Below, in pieces: positions 35,261-49,500 of a stretch of DNA of 64,000 nt. Below the pieces are notes generated by a model. That model was not told the origin of the DNA. It was given only the letters and a program-made list of their open reading frames with translations, and ran no database searches. Origin of the DNA: Pegea sp. RAD2-039 (taxonomy: Eukaryota; Chordata; Thaliacea; Salpida; Salpidae); contig JAQGEQ010000081.1 in assembly GCA_034620365.1 (NCBI GenBank), forward strand, positions 585,742 to 649,741, in the 5' to 3' direction. Numbering within the stretch: position 1 is the stretch's first letter; each line of letters starts with the position of its first letter. The position numbers were made by a program, and so were the translations under genes.

Positions 35261-38200
35261 ATCATAAGCCCTTAAACTAATTGCTGCTTTTTTTTGTTAA
35301 ATTAAAACAATTAAAATAATTTTTGACTCACAGTAGGTGTACGGTTTTGCTAATTTCTTGAATAAATAATTTAAAATTTATAATATAAACCTACTCAACA
35401 CAAATCTATGTCTTAGAAAAGTTAGTATGTGAAACAAGCATTGAAATTAGCCAAGGGCATTGAGCTCTCTACAAAGTATTACTAAAAAACTCAGTTTTGT
35501 CCGAAGAAAATATGTTATGATAAACTATTTTATGTTTGGACTCATAGGTAAACCAAGGCTCAAGGGCTTGATCTTGGGTTAATTTGAAGTTGAATAAAAG
35601 TAATCAAACTTTTTGATTTTTCAGAATAAGAAATTAAATAAAAAAAAGGTAAATAAAGTGCCGACAGCGACAGCTGGTGGATGTTGTGAATTACAAAGAA
35701 GAACATGTTTGGTTAAAATTGTTATGTTGACTTATTTCAGTAAAGTATTTATGGGGTTAACACAAAGAAAAATTGATTTTACTAAAAGCAGAAAATATAT
35801 GTTTTTAGTTGTAATTTTTCTTTCACTTAATATCAAAATAAAAAATATATTTTATTGATGATTGAAGAACAAGAATTTTTTATTTTCAATTTCTGGATTA
35901 TAGTTTTTACTAGCAAAAATGAAAAGTGTTTTAATATCTCATTTATAGCGCATTTGTTGAATTATCTACAAAAGGTACACTTTAAAGGGAAACAATATAT
36001 TTCGTAAAATTGTTTTCGCTTGAGTTCTAAACAAATATTTGTTTTTAATAATAGACATAATTAATCGAAAAAAATTGACGCAAGTCATTAGTAATAGATG
36101 TTGTTCATGACAAACGCAATGATATTATTAATTTGTTTTTGAAAATATATTCAAAATTCAAAATCTATATTTTTGAAATGGAATACATTAATGAGATTTA
36201 ATTTATTTGTCAATAATACCATTGTCAGTTAAACAGTCTAAAATCTAATTTTTAAGAGCTAAGTTCTAGAGTTCAATAACGAATTTTACTTAAGAAAAAT
36301 ATTCTGGTTTTGAAATGATTTTTCAGAATAATTGTTCTGATCGACATTACTTTAGATTTAGCAGTTAATCAAAATGTAAATCATATTTAAATAGAAACTT
36401 CAACCCAATATTTACAAAACTTTTATATATTCTTTATTATTTAAATTTGTTTAGCATAAATTATAGCGGAATTTATTTTTGATTCAAAATTCATTTCTGG
36501 AAAAGAATTCTTAAACTCTTATATTTATAAAAAATTAGTTTATGTATACATAAAATAGATAAATTTGATGAAAATTCTGTTAAAGCCTTTTTCGACTAAA
36601 TAAAAAATATCTTTCAGAAGGATAACGAAGAATCTAATAATATCATAAAATCTGATCTCTTGCTTCATGTATGTTAAAAAGATTAACAAATACAACCACC
36701 AGAAAAAAACTATTCAGACATTTTTTACACTCACAGTACTTGTTAACCTAATTAGAAACCGGCTTTAATAATATTTGATAATGAAAAAAATCAACAATGT
36801 TTAGAATGTCTGTGTTTTTAAATTCAACTGAATATATCAGTTTCAAAATGTTAGAAAAAAGACAAGAACTTTGTAAGACTTGTATATATGAAAGATATTG
36901 ACCTTATAACTAAGCCAGATTTAATCTCATATTTGTGGGTTGAAACAGGAAAAAGTAAAGTTCTTAAAAACAAATTTTTATTTAAAGTTTCTAATTTATT
37001 CATCATATATTTTAAAAGAGAATTATCATAAGTGTAAGTTGAAAAAGAGAAAAGTAAATTTCAAAAAAACAAATGCAAAAAATAGTTTTATACAAGTGGC
37101 AACAACACCTTATTTTTAAGTATTTGTTTTAAATTATATTCATTAAGAGTGCTTTGTACAGTTTTTATTCTATAGACTATTTTCTAAAGTTTTAATAATA
37201 TTCTCTTCAATGCATTGATTTCAAAAATCGGGTTTTTTGCAAAAGCTTGAACTTAATTTTTACCAAAAAATCAAAGTTTTCAATCATACATTTTTAAACA
37301 AAGTATATTTGAGATGTTTTTCCTACAACTAAATTATTTTGGCGAAATAAAGAAATGCTGCAACGAATTTTAATACTTAAAGAAAGTTGTTCATAATTTA
37401 CAGAAGTAAATTTAATTCATAATTAATGGTTGAACATTGTACAACAAATTTTAGAAAAGTTTTTGTAATTTCCCTATAACCATTTAGTTATACAGTTTTT
37501 TGCAAACAGTACTTTTATTTGAAACAATTTTAAGATGTTTTAGACAAAACAATAAGCATGTCAAAAAATTCTTTCTTATTTTTTACTGTTCAAAACTTTA
37601 TTCCTTTTCAGAATTACAACAAAGACGCCATTATTTATTTTTTACTGGATTTAAGGATTTTATTAAAAATAAAGTCTTTTATCATAGTTCTTAGAGATTT
37701 TAAATCTAAATTGGCATTTTTTTTTATTTTATCTGCAGTGAAATTAACTTATTTTGATAATTTAAAAAATCTACTTTTGTTCTAAAAATTTACATATATT
37801 ACTCAATAACAAACATTTATAAAGACTTTTTAGTGTAAAAGTTTAAAACAGCAGCCGTTTAATAAAACAGTATCAATTTCATAATTTGCTTTTATTGACC
37901 ATTAAAATATAATTTATATCTGACTGAGCTTAGAAACTTTTTAGAATAAGATTTAATGGTTAATTTTCTACAAAGATTATCATAGCAAAAAACTATTTAA
38001 TGAATATAATTTGGTCAACAAATTTCCTATTCAACTTGTCTTCAAATTCCAGATTACATTTTTCTAGCAAAAATCAAATAATTTTTAAACATATAGCGCA
38101 TTTGCTAAATTATCAACAAAAGTCAACTTTCAAAGTAAATTATAGAGCTTCTAACATTTTTTTTTCGGATTTCATAAAAAAAAATATTTAGAATATTTAG

Positions 38201-38450
38201 AATTTTAAATTTTAGAATTATTAAAAGCAGAAAAAAATATTTAGTTGAAAATGGAAACTATAATTGTTGTCGGTTTTGGCTTATATAACTTCTTGAATGA
38301 GAAAATGATCTGTGTCTATCATACAAAACTGATCTAAACATTTAAGCTTTAGCTTCCAATTCATTACTTTATTTTGGTTAGTTTCAATTTTTGTAATAAA
38401 TGTTATTTAAAAAGTTTATAATCTATATATAATATATATAATCTATATCA
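35261..38450. repeat. Mosaic of repeat blocks
   Basis: 35590-36200 follows 15700-16515 with a core motif at about 35660; 36200-37100 follows 33000-33370 and 18000-18500; 37190-38400 follows 2018-3830. An AT dinucleotide-rich run lies at 38420-38450. Short open frames (35613, 37500, 37558, 38000) are not conserved in the relatives. Confidence 0.65.
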
Positions 38451-40260
38451 AACAATAATCTGTATAGATTGTGGTTGTCAACAAAAATAACTTTTGAATG
38501 ATATATGAAAATTTTCTAAGGAGAATGCATGTAATATAATTTCAAAATTACACTTTCTAAAATTAAATTAAAAATTTTTTTAAACTTTATCTTTTAAAAC
38601 ACAATACCTTTACGATTTTAGTTTGTCTCTAATATAAATAGAAAGCAAATTACAAACTATATTAAGAAGCTCACATTTACCGTTTTTACAATAAATAAAA
38701 AAATAAGGAGAATCTACTAAAGTTTTTTAACTCTAACAAAAAATAATGACATTAAAAATAACATAAAAATTTACAACTATCCCAAGTATTAGGAGAAAAA
38801 ATTGGTTTTCTTATTTTAACTATTCTTTAAATAATGTTTTTTGAAAGTATTATTATCTTCAACAAACAACAATCAGTAGATGAACATAACAAAAATTTCT
38901 ATGCTACAATTTCTTTTTAATGTTTCTTACGAAAATTTTCTAAAAAAAGAAAGTAGAATAATAAGTAAATGTTGTAGCACTTCAGAACAACAACAGCAAA
39001 TGTATTTAAAATAGTCGTAATTATCTAAACTAATTACAAATTTTTGAGAAACAGAAACTTGTTTATGTAATAAATCTATTGAGCAACTTTTCATAAAGCT
39101 GTCTTTTGATAAATCAATAATAGTTTGTTAACTTCTGACTAGTGCTTCTTATATGTAAATAAGAAGGTAAATTAAAAAAAAAACGAACTTTATATTGACT
39201 AGTTGTGTAAATTTCATCCGGATGGTTTTGTATAAATAGTTCTGCTTGACTAACTTCTTACAGTAGTTTTGAAAAAAAAAACCTAAAAAAGTTTAGCTGC
39301 AGATAAACAACCATACAAATGTAGAATGATAATTGATTAATTTTAATAACAATTGATAAGCAACAAAAATCAAAATCTGTTGAAAAATTGTATTTTTAAA
39401 TTCAAAAAAATGTTTAAAGTGACTTTTGTGTAGAATGCTGAAGTTAGTATTCCAAATATAAAAAAGCCCCCAATAAAAAAAATCTAGCTAATCTCAGTAG
39501 AAAGCGAATTTATTGATATTTGGTAATCAACATTAAGAAGCTAACTTTAATTCAACTGAAGTGATCAGTTTCTAAATTCCATTTTTAAGAATTGAGTGAT
39601 AGAAGATGTCAGTTGAAAAATCCAGCCTTATAAGTAAAGCTGTTTCAGTTTCAAGTTTGTGGGTTGAAACAAATAAAAGTAAACTTCATGAAATCAAAAA
39701 CAAAATTTTAAAAATATATTAATAATAGTAACAATAATAATAATTATGTAATAATATGCATCCAAATTATTTTTAGATGTTGAATTGTAGTTTTCGATTT
39801 ATACTTAAAAACTAAAGCAAAATTAATAATAAACTAAATATAATTTTAGAAAACATTTTAAATGAAAATGTGTGCCGTTATGTTTGGAATGTTAAGACAT
39901 TTAATAAGTTTTGAAGTTTATTTAGAAAAATGTCATACAATTTTTTAAAAATTTGAACAAATCAATGATGTTCAAAAATCCATTTATATTTATTACATTT
40001 ATTTTTAAAACTTTATCACGCAATAATAATACAATAAAGACGTCATTATTCATTTTTACCATCGATAGAATTTTACTACAAATAAAGTCAACCAGAGATT
40101 CTTTCGAAATACTAAAGTGTCTGAGAGATTTTCTTTAGTAACTTCATACTGACTTTTCTCAGATGTGAATAAGAAGCTAATTTTGAAAAAGATTAATTTC
40201 CAAAGTTTTTGGTTTGTTTTTGGTTTAGTTTAATTTATTTTGTTTCTTAAAAATCAAATA
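38451..40260. repeat. Mosaic of repeat blocks with an inverted end
   Basis: 38451-38940 resembles the far zinc-finger 5' flank (11800-12240); 38940-39840 follows 4720-5390; 40180-40260 is a reverse-complement copy of the sequence that follows the core motif in forward blocks (for example 6225-6290). 39840-40180 shows no clear relative. No gene. Confidence 0.6.
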
Positions 40261-42170
40261 AGTTATTTGTAACTCACAACATCCGCAATCTTTTGCTGTT
40301 GGTACTTTATTTTAACTTTTTATTGTTTGTTGTAATATCAGTTTAATAAATTTTGTTTCATAAACTTCTGTCAAATTATTTGTAAATTTGAACAGTCGAT
40401 AGTTGTCGCTATTAACCTTACGTTAAATCTATGATCTTACATTTGACTTCTTAAACTGAGAAATCATTTCAAAACAAAAAAACTTTTCTTAAATACAATT
40501 TGATTTGAAAATGTGGCACTAGCCATTAGAGAATTGTACTTTTAGTTAAAAGAAATTCTACAAAATTTAGTCTTATTTTAAAAGTTTAAACAGAATATCA
40601 AGCATTTTTATGGAATTCTTTCTATAAACTGTTTCTAACATGTCTTTAGTCATGCAAAAAATATTTGGAACTCAATGGTTTACAAACAAGAAAAATTATA
40701 AGTACCTTGAGTAAACATCAATCATAATTTTTCCGGAGAAAGGATTGTACATTAAATTTTTTCTTTAAAAAGATTCTATGTTCGCAGATATATCAAATAA
40801 ATAATTCAATCAAAATAAAATATCTATCGATTTATTTATAAAATATCTTTTAGTTGCTGTAAAAACTTGAAGTAATAAATCTTTATCAAATGTAACAGAG
40901 TAAATGTATGATTTTCGCTAGAAAAAATTTTAATCGATGATTTGAAAAATAAGTTTACCAAGTTTTTGAAGATTTTTGAAATCACGATTAGAAAATTATA
41001 AACAATCCTAGAAAAAAATTTCTTTAAAAAACTTGGTAAGTATCAATCAAAAATATTTTGTTTTTTGATAATAAGTAATAGAAAAAAATAAAGTTAGAAA
41101 AGTATGTTTTAGGCTTTTAATAAATTCAATTTTATCTGTATTAACCCCACAAACACAAAATTGAAAAAAGTTAATATATCAATTTTAATTTCCAATGAAA
41201 ACTAAGGCTATTTTTGATAGTTGTTTAAGTATTCTTGTTTAATTTGAAAACTGAATTATTCAGTTGTATAAAGAATCAAACTCAATATATTTTCTCAAAT
41301 TGCTTTGATGAACGACGATCAATTATGTTTGCTATGAGTGTCATACATGATATAATTTTAAGTTTTTGTTTTCCGACAACTCTAATTACAGAGAAGTGAA
41401 ATTATTTTCTTCTTTTAAAATTTGTTTTTATATATATTCCTAATTGTGCTAAAATAGGAAGACAAACTAAATGATAAATTAAAGATGTAAATTACTTTTA
41501 AAATGAAAATTATTTTTAAGAGTTGTTAATAAGATTTGTAAGTAATTAATGAATTAATGAACTTAATTTTACAATTTTGAAAACTTACAAAATAAAATGT
41601 TTAAAAAATGTATCTTTTAACAATATAGAATTAAAAGGTTTGAAAGTTTTCTGTTAACTCAACATTTGTTTCTTCAACTTTTCTGATTTTTCTAAAATTT
41701 ATCTTTCTTGACTTAGGTAGAGCTCCATATTGAGGCTGGTAAATTTTAGATTTGATATCAAAGAAATAGGATCATCTTATATTAGCCTTCATTTTGTATC
41801 TCTATTACTAACCAAAAATGTATTGTGTGAACTTACTTACTTTGTAAAATTTTATCTTATCATACTCTAATGAACCACCTAAGGATCAAAAATTGTTTCT
41901 CTATCACGCTGTCAAAAGCATTTTTTAAAGTTCTTTTAAAAGTCAGGAACAATAAGTGAAGGAACTAACCACATATCTTTAAAGAAAGTAGTCTTCAGAA
42001 TCGTTGAAAAATAATTTGAATAAATTGTTTAAGCAGTTTATTTAAATTGGCGGTTTAGGAATAACGATATTTTTTTTTAAGTTATTCACGAAAAATTCTA
42101 ATCAAGTTTGACTCTTATACGTACTTTCATGACAAAATAGATGTGTTTTGATTAAAATTGTGCAAATGAT
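40261..42170. repeat. Duplicated block, direct copy of 1-1914
   Basis: Nearly identical to 1-1914, ending in the zinc-finger 3' flank. Inverted core-like motifs lie at about 40277 and 40390. No gene. Confidence 0.85.
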
Positions 42171-42617
42171 CTATTGAACAGATTTAATAAAGTGAGTTTT
42201 TTCATGACGATTAACATGTGACTTCTGAGAAAATCTTTTTCCACACACCTCACACTGGAATGGCCTTTCACCGGTGTGAGTTCTTTCATGATTAGCAAGA
42301 GATGATTTTCGAGAAAAATATCGAAGGAATATCATACACTGGAAGGGCTTTTCACCAGTATGAATTCTTTCATGAGACTTTAGGTTTGACTTCAACTTAA
42401 ACATTTTCTCACATACAAAACATTCAAACTTATCCTCTGCACTACCATGAGAGGATAGTTTTTTCTTATCAGTTTCCTTGTCTTCTCGCTTAGTTTGCAA
42501 ATTATGCTGGTCAGTAGTCTTCATACGATACCACATCAGTCTCTGTTTAGGATATTCAACATTTAAGTTTGTTGATTTTCTTTCCTGGTTAATTGCATTG
42601 TTTTGTCTCTCATCCAT
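42171..42617 (-). CDS. C2H2 zinc-finger protein, three fingers (148 aa)
   Basis: Shortest open member of the family. Same N-terminal region and FIKSVQ tail, with fingers starting at C66, C94 and C122. Finger 2 has Phe at residue 97 in place of its second Cys (CMIFLRYF), so only fingers 1 and 3 keep all ligands. Its second linker is TGERPF, which in the seven-finger gene precedes finger 5, so loss of inner fingers by unequal exchange is likely. With two usable fingers it may bind DNA poorly; it may be decaying. Confidence 0.75.
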   Translation of the reverse strand: MDERQNNAINQERKSTNLNVEYPKQRLMWYRMKTTDQHNLQTKREDKETDKKKLSSHGSAEDKFECFVCEKMFKLKSNLKSHERIHTGEKPFQCMIFLRYFSRKSSLANHERTHTGERPFQCEVCGKRFSQKSHVNRHEKTHFIKSVQ

Positions 42618-43250
42618 ATTAAAAAAAGGTAAACTTTATAAAATCCCTAGGTTCTTTAAAGAGGAAAACTAAAAGTTGTTAATAAACAATAATGAACAAA
42701 ATTTATTTGAAAGTTCTAAAACTATTAAATTTAAAAACCATTGAATCCATTAGTAGGCTTATTCTATAATTGTTTTTTTTTAACAATTTGTTGCAAGTTT
42801 GTAAAATTATTTTAATAACAACAATAAAAAATATCTTGTAAGCATTTTACTAAATAGTTAAACATTTAACATTAAAAACATTTAAATAATTGCTAAACAT
42901 TTAAATATTAATAGGATGATAGCAAACAAATCTTAAACTTTAAAACTAATGCAAAGTAAAACAAAAATTAAACAATTATAGAATATAGTTTGCACTCTGT
43001 TTTCAAAAGTAAATCATCTCATAGGAAAGTCAGAGAAAGCTTTTAACAATATCTATAAATAAAGAAAAGCTTTTCAACACGTTCATATTTTTGCTTACTT
43101 GAATTGATAACTTGATTTGATTTTTGTGAATGTTTTTTGCTGTAAAATTATTTGTAATATAACATGTAGCTTATTTTTACTTAACTGTTGGATACATTTA
43201 TTCAAATTCTTTTTCAAATAATTTTCCATTTAAATAAGCAAGCGATATAC
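42618..43250. repeat. Zinc-finger 5' flank, shortened copy
   Basis: Follows 11023-11600, more diverged than the other copies, and ends near the GCAAGCGATATACATATTAC segment at about 43238-43260. Confidence 0.7.
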
Positions 43251-45010
43251 ATATTACTTGTGATAAAATATTCGATATGGATCAGAAATAAATTCGAAAT
43301 TTTTACATTGATTGCAATCAAAATTTTTCATGCAAGTAAAAACTATGATGAATCAAAACAAAACTATCAAGACATTAAATTCCTGTGTACAGATAAATTC
43401 TGTCAAACCGACTTCTACAAAATCGAGATTAGCACTTTTTGATTTTATTTGCATTATATTTAACTTATTTGGGTTATTTAAGAATTATACTTTTGTTCAA
43501 ACAAATAAACAATTTTTAATAAAAAAAAAAATCCATAATGGCTTTTTAAATGAGCAATTTAATACATCAGTAGTCTAATCACAGATTTTAAACTTTAATT
43601 TTGCTTCTACTAACATTTAAATCTAAATTATCTCTGATAGATGCTTACCAACTGTTTTAAATGAAATTTAATATTTAATTTTCTACACAGAAAGGCATAG
43701 CACATAAAAATTTAAATAAGATTATTTTTTTCAACCATGTTTCAATTTAAGCTGTTATTAATTCCTTTTATATACTATATACCACAACGTTTTTTAATAT
43801 CAATTCTAAAAATAATGAACTAAATTCAGCCTAGTCAACTATTAATTGAAACTTTATGTAAATAGAAAGGTTGTGTTTTAATATTATTATTTTATTATAT
43901 TAATTTTATTACGTTTTGTTATCAATATTACTATTAACATAATTATTACAAATGATATCTTTAACAACACTAGGTATTTTGTAGCGTGATATCTTTTCTA
44001 TCTGCTTTCATTGAAAAAAGAATGGATATAAATTATATGTTGAAACTTGTTCAACCTCAAAATAATTATAAACACGTGGAAATCGATAAAAAAAAACATT
44101 GATAACGTTATACTCATGTTATATTTCATTGAACTTTAATCTAATGTTTGTGAATTAAAATTTTAAAATCTTTACTTCTTGTAAGATTTGATATACTTGA
44201 TAATATTTGGAAATTATTCAATTTTTAAATGATTCTATTATTGAACAATTCATTATCTTTCTTATTACTATATTAATAAATATATGTTTTAGTTGCATTG
44301 TGGAAATTTAAAAAACTTATCTATAAATTGAACATGTTATTGAAGCAAGTAACTTTGATAAATTGTCTTGTTTGTTTTCAGGTGCAAATTTATTAAAGAA
44401 ATATTTGTGGTAAATTTATAAATTTCGTTTTTAAGGAAAATAATTTTTCAACTAAGAAATTGTTTATATTTAAAAGTAAATTTAGCAAAAATTCCATTTC
44501 AAAATGCATAATAGTTTAAATGAATTTAAAATTGAAGGAAAAAAAATGATAAATATTAAAAAAAATTTTCTAACTACTGTTTCTACTATTTCACATAATT
44601 ATTTTACGAAATGAGTTATTTTAATTGGTATTACTATTATTATTACTATAATTATTATCTTTATTTTATATTAATACAAAGTTTATTTTTGTATTTGTCT
44701 TGTAATTATCTTTGAAAGTCAAATTGTTTCAAAAAATGAGGAAATGTTTTTAATTTTTAAGAAGTATGCTTTTAAGATAAACGTAGAATCATTGGTATGA
44801 TTTATACATATTTCATTGAAAGCAAATCAACTATTTAAAAAAAATAAAAGATTGAATTTCTAGAAACATATTCATCTTACATTTACAGATGTTGTAAAAC
44901 TGAAACATTTTCTTTTACCTTGAAATGATTGTATGGCCTTAAAAACGGTTTATTTAAATTTTAAGTTATTCATTATTTGAGCTCAACTAAAATCTTTGTG
45001 CTACAGACTT
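43251..45010. other. Low-copy AT-rich stretch
   Basis: Apart from 43400-43700 (faintly like 14500-14700) and 43940-44160 (like 30240-30480), I find no relatives in the window. It has ATT-rich simple runs near 43880-43930 and 44620-44680. Short overlapping open frames at 43188-43578 have no recognisable features. No gene seen. Confidence 0.4.
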
Positions 45011-47412
45011 TTTCTGATTTTTTTTTAAATGAATTCAATTTTGTCAACAATTTTCCAAATTCAAGTTGTTATCAACTTGTAAATTATATTTTTACTAGCT
45101 AAAATCCAATAAGTTTGCAACAACAACTAGCGCATTTGCTAAATTATCAACAAAAGTAGACTTTGAAGGTTATTTATAATGAATCTAAAACTTTTTGTTG
45201 AATTTCTTAAACAAAAAACTTTTTCTAACGGAAGAAAAATACATAGTTGAAAACTGACAGCTATAACTGTTGTTTGTTTTGACTTTTATAGCTTTTTGAA
45301 TAAGAAAATGATTTGTTCATCATGGAAACTGATCTAAAAATTAAACTTTTGCTTTGTATTGATTTATTATGTTTAAATCAAGAACAAACTTGACCCAAAC
45401 AACTCATTAATGACAGAAGATGTTCATGACAATTGTAAAAAGATTATTAATTTGTTTTAGATGGTTTACTGAAATTTGTTCAAGTATATATTTTACTTGT
45501 AATTTTTAAACAACATTTAATTTATTTGTCAGTAATACGATTGTCACTACAAAATTAAGCAGTTAAACAGTCTAAACTCGATTCTATAAGAGCTAAGTGC
45601 AACAGTTTAATATCGAATCGTGCTTAACAATATTACCATTGGTTTAAAATAGTTTTTCAGAATGAGAAATAAAAAAAAAGTTAAAATAAAGTACCAACAG
45701 CGACAGCCAGCGGAAGTTGTGATTTACAAATAACTTGTTTGATTTTTAAGAAACAAAAAAAAGATAAACGAAACCAAAAACAATTAGTCAAGTAAAAAAA
45801 AGTTGAAATTAGTCTAGGGCATTGACCTCTGAAAAATTAATTTATAACGATTGCACGGCTCTACCAGTTTACACCACAAACAGTAAATTTTAAGAAGCTT
45901 GAATATAGCTATTAACTGAGTGAAAGAGATAAGGTACAATTGTCCGATTCAGTTGAAGTCTTAAACATCACATTAATTTGAAGTTGAATGAATTTCAACA
46001 AACTTTAATCAATGTTACCAAGCAGTGTATCAACTATTACCTTTTAATTTGCATATGGTTTCCTCGTATAATTTTTAAATATAAAACATAGGTTATTTTC
46101 ATTCATACAAGAAATTAGACCATACTTGACATTTTAAAGCTTAGATTAACTCTCTTTACAATTTCTTTAAACAGAAAGTCGATTTTGTGATAGTAAATAG
46201 AGATTAAGATCTGTAAAAAGAATTAACTTATTAGCGTTTATTTTGATTTTAAGTAGCTTGCTCAGCTGTTTTGAAATTTGTATTATTAGTATATATATTA
46301 TTAGATGATATTTTAGATGAAATTGCTTGTTTCTAAGTTTAAAATGATTATTATTTAAGTTTAATTTTCCATGACTTTATCTATTTTTTTCAGAATTCAC
46401 TTAGACTTAATGTTATTAATAACAATTTGTATGACAATTAATTGTTTTATTATTAGAAATGTTATTCTTTTCATAAAAATGCTTCAAAATTACTATTTGT
46501 TATTTAATTGTCTAAAAAGTATTCATAAAATAATCAAAACTTTCTCATTTTTTCATACAAATGAGCTTAATTGTTAATTTATAAACATTTGTTTATACTT
46601 ATGTTTGTTGAGATCAACATTACTTAGATGTAGTAGTTAATCAAAATGTATATCTTATTTAAATAGAAACATCAACTTAGTATTTTTAAAGTTTTTGTAT
46701 ATTCTGCATTGATTAATATTTATTTAGCAAAAAATAGAGCAGAATTTATTTTTGATTCAAAATTCATTTCTGGAAAAGAACTTTTAAACTTTTGTTTTTA
46801 GAAAAATTTAGATTGTGTATAAATATACATAAAATAAATAAATTTGATTAAAAATTCTGTTCAAGCCTTTTTCGACTAAATAAAAATTATCTTGTAAGAA
46901 TCACAAAGAATCTAATAATATCATAAAATCTCATTTCTTGCTACATGTATGTTAAAAAGATGAACAAATACAACCACCGGAAAATAAAATAATCAGATAT
47001 TTTTTATACTCTCAGTACTTGTGAACCTAATTAGAAACTAGCTTTAATAATAATTGATATTCAACAAAATGAACAATGTTTAGAACGTCTGTGTTTTTAA
47101 ATTCAATTGAATATATCAGTTTCAAAATTTTAGTATTGGGAAAAGAGCTTTCTAAAACTGGTTTACATGGAAAGTAAAATTCTTAAAACAAATTTTTAGA
47201 AATAAAGTTTCTTATTTATTCATTATGTATTTTAAAATAGAATTGTCATAATTGTAAGTTGAAACAGAGAAAGGTAAATCTCATGAGAACATAAGACAAA
47301 AATAAGTTTTATATAAATGACAAAATTATTTTTCTTGATTTGTTTTGAATTATTTTCACTAAAAGTGCTTTGTACAGTTTTTATTTTATGAAATATTTTC
47401 CAAGGTTTTATT
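45011..47412. repeat. Repeat blocks like 5540-6260, 6500-7300 and 13650-14450
   Basis: Core motif at about 45694. Bases 46041-46800 follow 6755-7500 but lack the tRNA-like insert. 46605-47380 follows 13650-14450. No gene. Confidence 0.7.
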
Positions 47413-49500
47413 AATATTCTAGTCAACGCTCTGATTTCAAAAATCTGGTATTTTGCAAAAATTTAAATCTAATTTTAAACATATAATCAAAGTTTTCAAT
47501 CGTACAACTTTACACAATGTATATTTGAGATGTTTTTCGTTCAACTAAATTAAGTTGGCGAATTAAAGAAATGCTGCAACCAATTATAATACTTAAAGAA
47601 AGTTGTTCATAATATACAAAAGTAAATATAAGTTATAATAAATAGTTAAAAGTTGTAGAACAAATATAACAAAAGTTTCTGTAGTTTCCTTACAACCATT
47701 TAGTTATCTAGTTTGCGTTTTTTTGCAAACAGTACTTTTATGTCAAACAATTTTAAGATGTTGTAAACAAAACAATTAGCATGTCGAAAGCTTCTTTCTT
47801 ATTTTTCAATGTACAAAACTTTATTCCTTAGCAGAAATTAAACAATGACGCCATTATATAATTTTTACAGGAATTAAGGATTTTATTAAAGACAAAGTCT
47901 TTTATCCTAGTTCTTAGAGGTTTTAAATCGAAATTAGTATTTTTATTTGAAGTGTAATTAACTAATTTTGATAATTTAAAAATTCTACTTTTGTTCGAAA
48001 ATTTTAACTTATATTAATCAATAACAAACATTTATAAAGACTTCTTAATGTAATAATTTAGAACAGCAGCCATCTATTAACACAGTATCAGGTCCTTAAT
48101 TTGCGTTTATTGGCCATTAAAATATAAATTATATCTGATTGAGTTTAGCAACTTCTTAGGATAAAATTTCATTGTTAATTTTCTACACAGATAATCATAG
48201 CACAAAGAGTATTAAATGAATATAATTTTGTCCGGAATTTTCCAATTTAAATTGTTTTCAAATTCTAGATTATGTTTCTTACTAGCGAAAATCAAATAAG
48301 TTTTTAACATATAGCGGATTTTGTAAATTATCAACAAAAGTCATTTTTAAATTTAAAGTATAAAGTTTCTACAAATTTCTTTTCGGTTTTCATAAACAAT
48401 ATCTTTTCATAACGGAAGAAAAATATTTAGTTGAAAATAGACAGATATAACTGTTGTCTGTTTTGGCTTATACAACTTCTTGAATGAGAAAATGATCGGT
48501 GTCTATCTTAGAAACTGATCTAAACTTTAAAACGTATGCTTCTTATTCATTGCTTGATTTTGGTTAGTTTCAGTTTTTATAACAAATGTTATTTTGAATT
48601 ATATTTTCTAATTTTAATATACTTAAAAGTAAATTGCAATTTCTATAAAAGAATACAAACATAAGATAAAACAAGAAGTTATTACAAGATTTATTGAGTT
48701 AAGATGAAATGTACTAAAAAATTAATACTTAAAAGCAAGTAGAAAGGCTTAGAGTTATCAAAAAAGTATTTCTACAAAATAAAATATTTTGATTAGTTTA
48801 AAATTATCTTTCTTATTTTATTTGCTAATTGTGCTAAAACAGAAAAGCAAGCAAAATTATAAATCCAAATGGTATTTTATTTTCAAATAGAATTTGTTTT
48901 TTAATTTGTTAAGAAATTAATGAATTAAAGGTCTGAAATTTGAATTTCACCAAAACTAACATGCTTTTAAAAAAATACACTTTTAATTCAACTGAATGTT
49001 TCAGTTTCTAAATTGCTCATAATACTCATTCATATCAACCTTTCTTTCAACTTGTAAAAATAATCTTATTAATAAGCCTGCTTTAGTCTCACATTTGTGG
49101 GATAAAACAGAAAAAAATAAAGTTACGATAAATGCAAAATATGTTTTTTTTTAGTAATATAATTATTTTTAAAATTTGTTAAGAAACTGATGAAACAGAA
49201 ATCTGAAATTTATAATTATATATACAAAACTTATGTGTTATGTTGTATAAAGTATAGTAAGATGTCATTATTCAGTTTATTTACTGATTTTTATCATTTT
49301 ATTAGAATTATAATCTTTTATAGTAGTTTCTATCGGTTTTTGATAGAAAGTAGCGTTTCTGTTTTTTGTTTGCAATATAAACAACTTACTTCAATAAATT
49401 GAAGAAATCTACTAATTTGTTTGACAAAAGAAAACAAAAATTAACTAATTACAAATTTCTGAGAAAAAGAAACTTGTTTATGTAATAAATTTATTGAGCA
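47413..49500. repeat. Repeat block like 2015-4700
   Basis: Direct relative of 2015-4700 without the roughly 600-bp tandem duplication. The open frame at 49190-49402 corresponds to that at 4413 and is not called. Confidence 0.75.
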
